The notes under the pieces were generated by a model. It did not search any database. It saw only the letters and a list, made by a program, of their open reading frames with translations, and was not told the origin of the DNA. From the NCBI GenBank assembly GCA_913061095.1, contig CAJXVM010000021.1, positions 22,957 through 86,956 on the forward strand: a stretch of 64,000 nucleotides of DNA, given 5' to 3'. The position numbers were made by a program, and so were the translations under genes. Of the stretch, positions 62,922 through 64,000 are shown one piece after another (the first letter of the stretch is position 1; every line of letters begins with the position of its first letter). This DNA is from an uncultured Ignavibacteria bacterium. Lineage in GTDB: Bacteria; Bacteroidota; Ignavibacteria; SZUA-365.

Positions 62922-64000
62922 ATGGATTTCACCGACGGGTTCTCCTACCGTGAGGGCGCGCTTGTCTGCGAGGGCATTCCCGTTGAGGACATCGTCCGTG
63001 AGACGGGGACTCCCACCTACGTGTATTCTCTCGATGCCGTTCTCAGGCGATATGAACGGCATATCGCCGCATTCTCCGGACTGCGGCATCAGGTCTGTTA
63101 TGCGGTGAAAGCGAATACGTCACTCGCACTGCTGCAGGTGCTCGCACGAACGGGAGCGGGGTTCGATGTAAACTCACGTGGAGAACTTCGCCGCGCTCTC
63201 CGTGCCGGCGCCGATCCGGCGCGCATCATCATGACTGGAGTGGGGAAAACGCAGCAGGACATCGAGGAAGCACTCGACGCGGACATCGCCTGGTTCAATG
63301 CGGAATCGGCCAGTGAGTGCCGCCTGATCTCCGATATCGCCGCGGCACGCGGCACCACCGCCAGGGTTCTGCTGCGCCTGAATCCCGATGTGGACGCCGG
63401 GACACACCCGTACATCTCCACCGGCGAACTGGATCACAAATTCGGCCTCAGCGCAGCGGATGTCCGCTCCCTCGCGGCACAGGCCGGATGGCTGCCCGGT
63501 GTGCGCATCGCCGGACTCGCGTTTCATCTCGGGTCGCAGATCTTTTCGGCCATCCCCTATCACGAAGCCCTGCGCCACCTCATGCGCACCCTCGAGGCTA
63601 TCAGCGACATGCTCGACCTGACGCATCCCGTCATCGATATCGGCGGAGGATTCGGCGTCCCCTATGACGAGGATACCGAGGAGCTCGATCCGGGAGTGAT
63701 CGCAGAAATGCTGCTCGACTTCCTCGGCCCGCGGGCCGCAAACGTGACCGTGATCACCGAACCGGGACGCTCGCTTGTCGCCAATGCCGGCATCCTGGTG
63801 TCGTCCGTCGAACACGTGAAGCCGAGCGGCAACCGGATCTTCCTCATTCTCGATGCAGGCATGAATGATCTGCTGCGCCCCGCGCTCTACAGTGCCGATC
63901 ACGGCATCGTCCCGTTGCGCGAACCGCACGGAAGCGTGACCGTATTCTATGATGTCGTCGGTCCCGTCTGTGAGTCGAGCGATACCTTCGCGCGGCGCTT
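62922..64000 (+). CDS. lysA: Diaminopimelate decarboxylase, N-terminal part (runs off window)
   Basis: About 359 residues are visible; the C-terminus lies beyond the window. The PLP enzyme converts meso-diaminopimelate to lysine. CYAVKANT carries the Schiff-base Lys63, and FHLGSQIF, IGGGFGVPYD and TEPGRSLVANAG are the phosphate and substrate-binding segments of fold III decarboxylases. DapDC is favoured over other group IV decarboxylases because of the motif set and the lysC neighbour 55 bp upstream. Confidence 0.94.
   Translation, partial: MDFTDGFSYREGALVCEGIPVEDIVRETGTPTYVYSLDAVLRRYERHIAAFSGLRHQVCYAVKANTSLALLQVLARTGAGFDVNSRGELRRALRAGADPARIIMTGVGKTQQDIEEALDADIAWFNAESASECRLISDIAAARGTTARVLLRLNPDVDAGTHPYISTGELDHKFGLSAADVRSLAAQAGWLPGVRIAGLAFHLGSQIFSAIPYHEALRHLMRTLEAISDMLDLTHPVIDIGGGFGVPYDEDTEELDPGVIAEMLLDFLGPRAANVTVITEPGRSLVANAGILVSSVEHVKPSGNRIFLILDAGMNDLLRPALYSADHGIVPLREPHGSVTVFYDVVGPVCESSDTFARR

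Overview
The window is about 64 kb of high-GC, densely coded chromosome from a bacterium of the Bacteroidota/FCB group. Three lines of evidence point there. A neighbouring porU-porV pair belongs to the type IX secretion system (T9SS), and two long secreted proteins (one of them PorU itself) end in T9SS-type C-terminal domains. Several genes are preceded by Bacteroidota-type promoters (TTTG about 19-21 bases before TAnnTTTG), with an almost perfect example before lysA and a strong one before the rnf operon. There is also a PcrB/GGGP-synthase gene of the kind found in Bacteroidota. The high GC content and absence of typical gut-Bacteroides features make an Ignavibacteria/Kapabacteria-like lineage plausible, but this is inference. 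Nothing looks like a prophage, plasmid or insertion sequence.

Layout. 1-2.8 kb: serC (partial) diverges from serA and a DUF1015 gene (serine biosynthesis). 2.9-7.3 kb (minus): a YbbR-domain protein, a small secreted protein, and a fur-feoA-feoB operon with a palindromic operator. 7.4-9.5 kb: a DUF2147 gene, a striking seven-copy hairpin array with a 72-bp period, and a tRNA-dihydrouridine synthase gene. 9.6-15.6 kb: an ABC-2 exporter pair, a 58-residue membrane protein, der and ftsH, closed by a strong bidirectional terminator. 15.7-21.4 kb (minus): rsmB, a GlmU-like nucleotidyltransferase, and a FecR/CHASE2 pair. 21.6-34.9 kb (minus): a secretion and cell-surface block with a metallopeptidase/beta-propeller/beta-barrel fusion, an M6-like protein that has lost its zinc motif, porV, porU and a polysaccharide flippase. 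35-38 kb: free methionine-R-sulfoxide reductase, a small outer-membrane protein, an HAD phosphatase, tRNA-Lys, tRNA-Leu and a TPR protein. 38.2-43.3 kb (minus): a tightly overlapping operon of thioredoxin, MauE/thioredoxin-like protein, cobalamin adenosyltransferase, deoxynucleoside kinase and TonB-dependent receptor. 43.5-46.9 kb: dapD and a ribosomal-protein-S1-like gene with very acidic flanks. 47-53.8 kb (minus): YbeD-like, clpS, alaS, pcrB, a TPR lipoprotein and pepF. 53.8-61.3 kb (minus): a complete rnf operon (C-D-G-E-A, Tat/NusG-II protein, apbE, rnfB, rseC-like). 61.5-64 kb: lysC and lysA (partial).

How the parts work together. The Rnf genes make a ferredoxin:NAD ion pump, with ApbE supplying the covalent flavins of RnfD and RnfG. 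lysC, dapD and lysA belong to the diaminopimelate/lysine pathway. PorU and PorV cleave and anchor T9SS clients, and the adjacent M6-like protein is itself such a client. Fur likely represses its own operon and FeoAB. The least explained items are the hairpin array (7938-8404), the CHASE2 protein with an unrecognised cytoplasmic domain, the inactive M6 homologue and the peptidase/propeller/barrel fusion.
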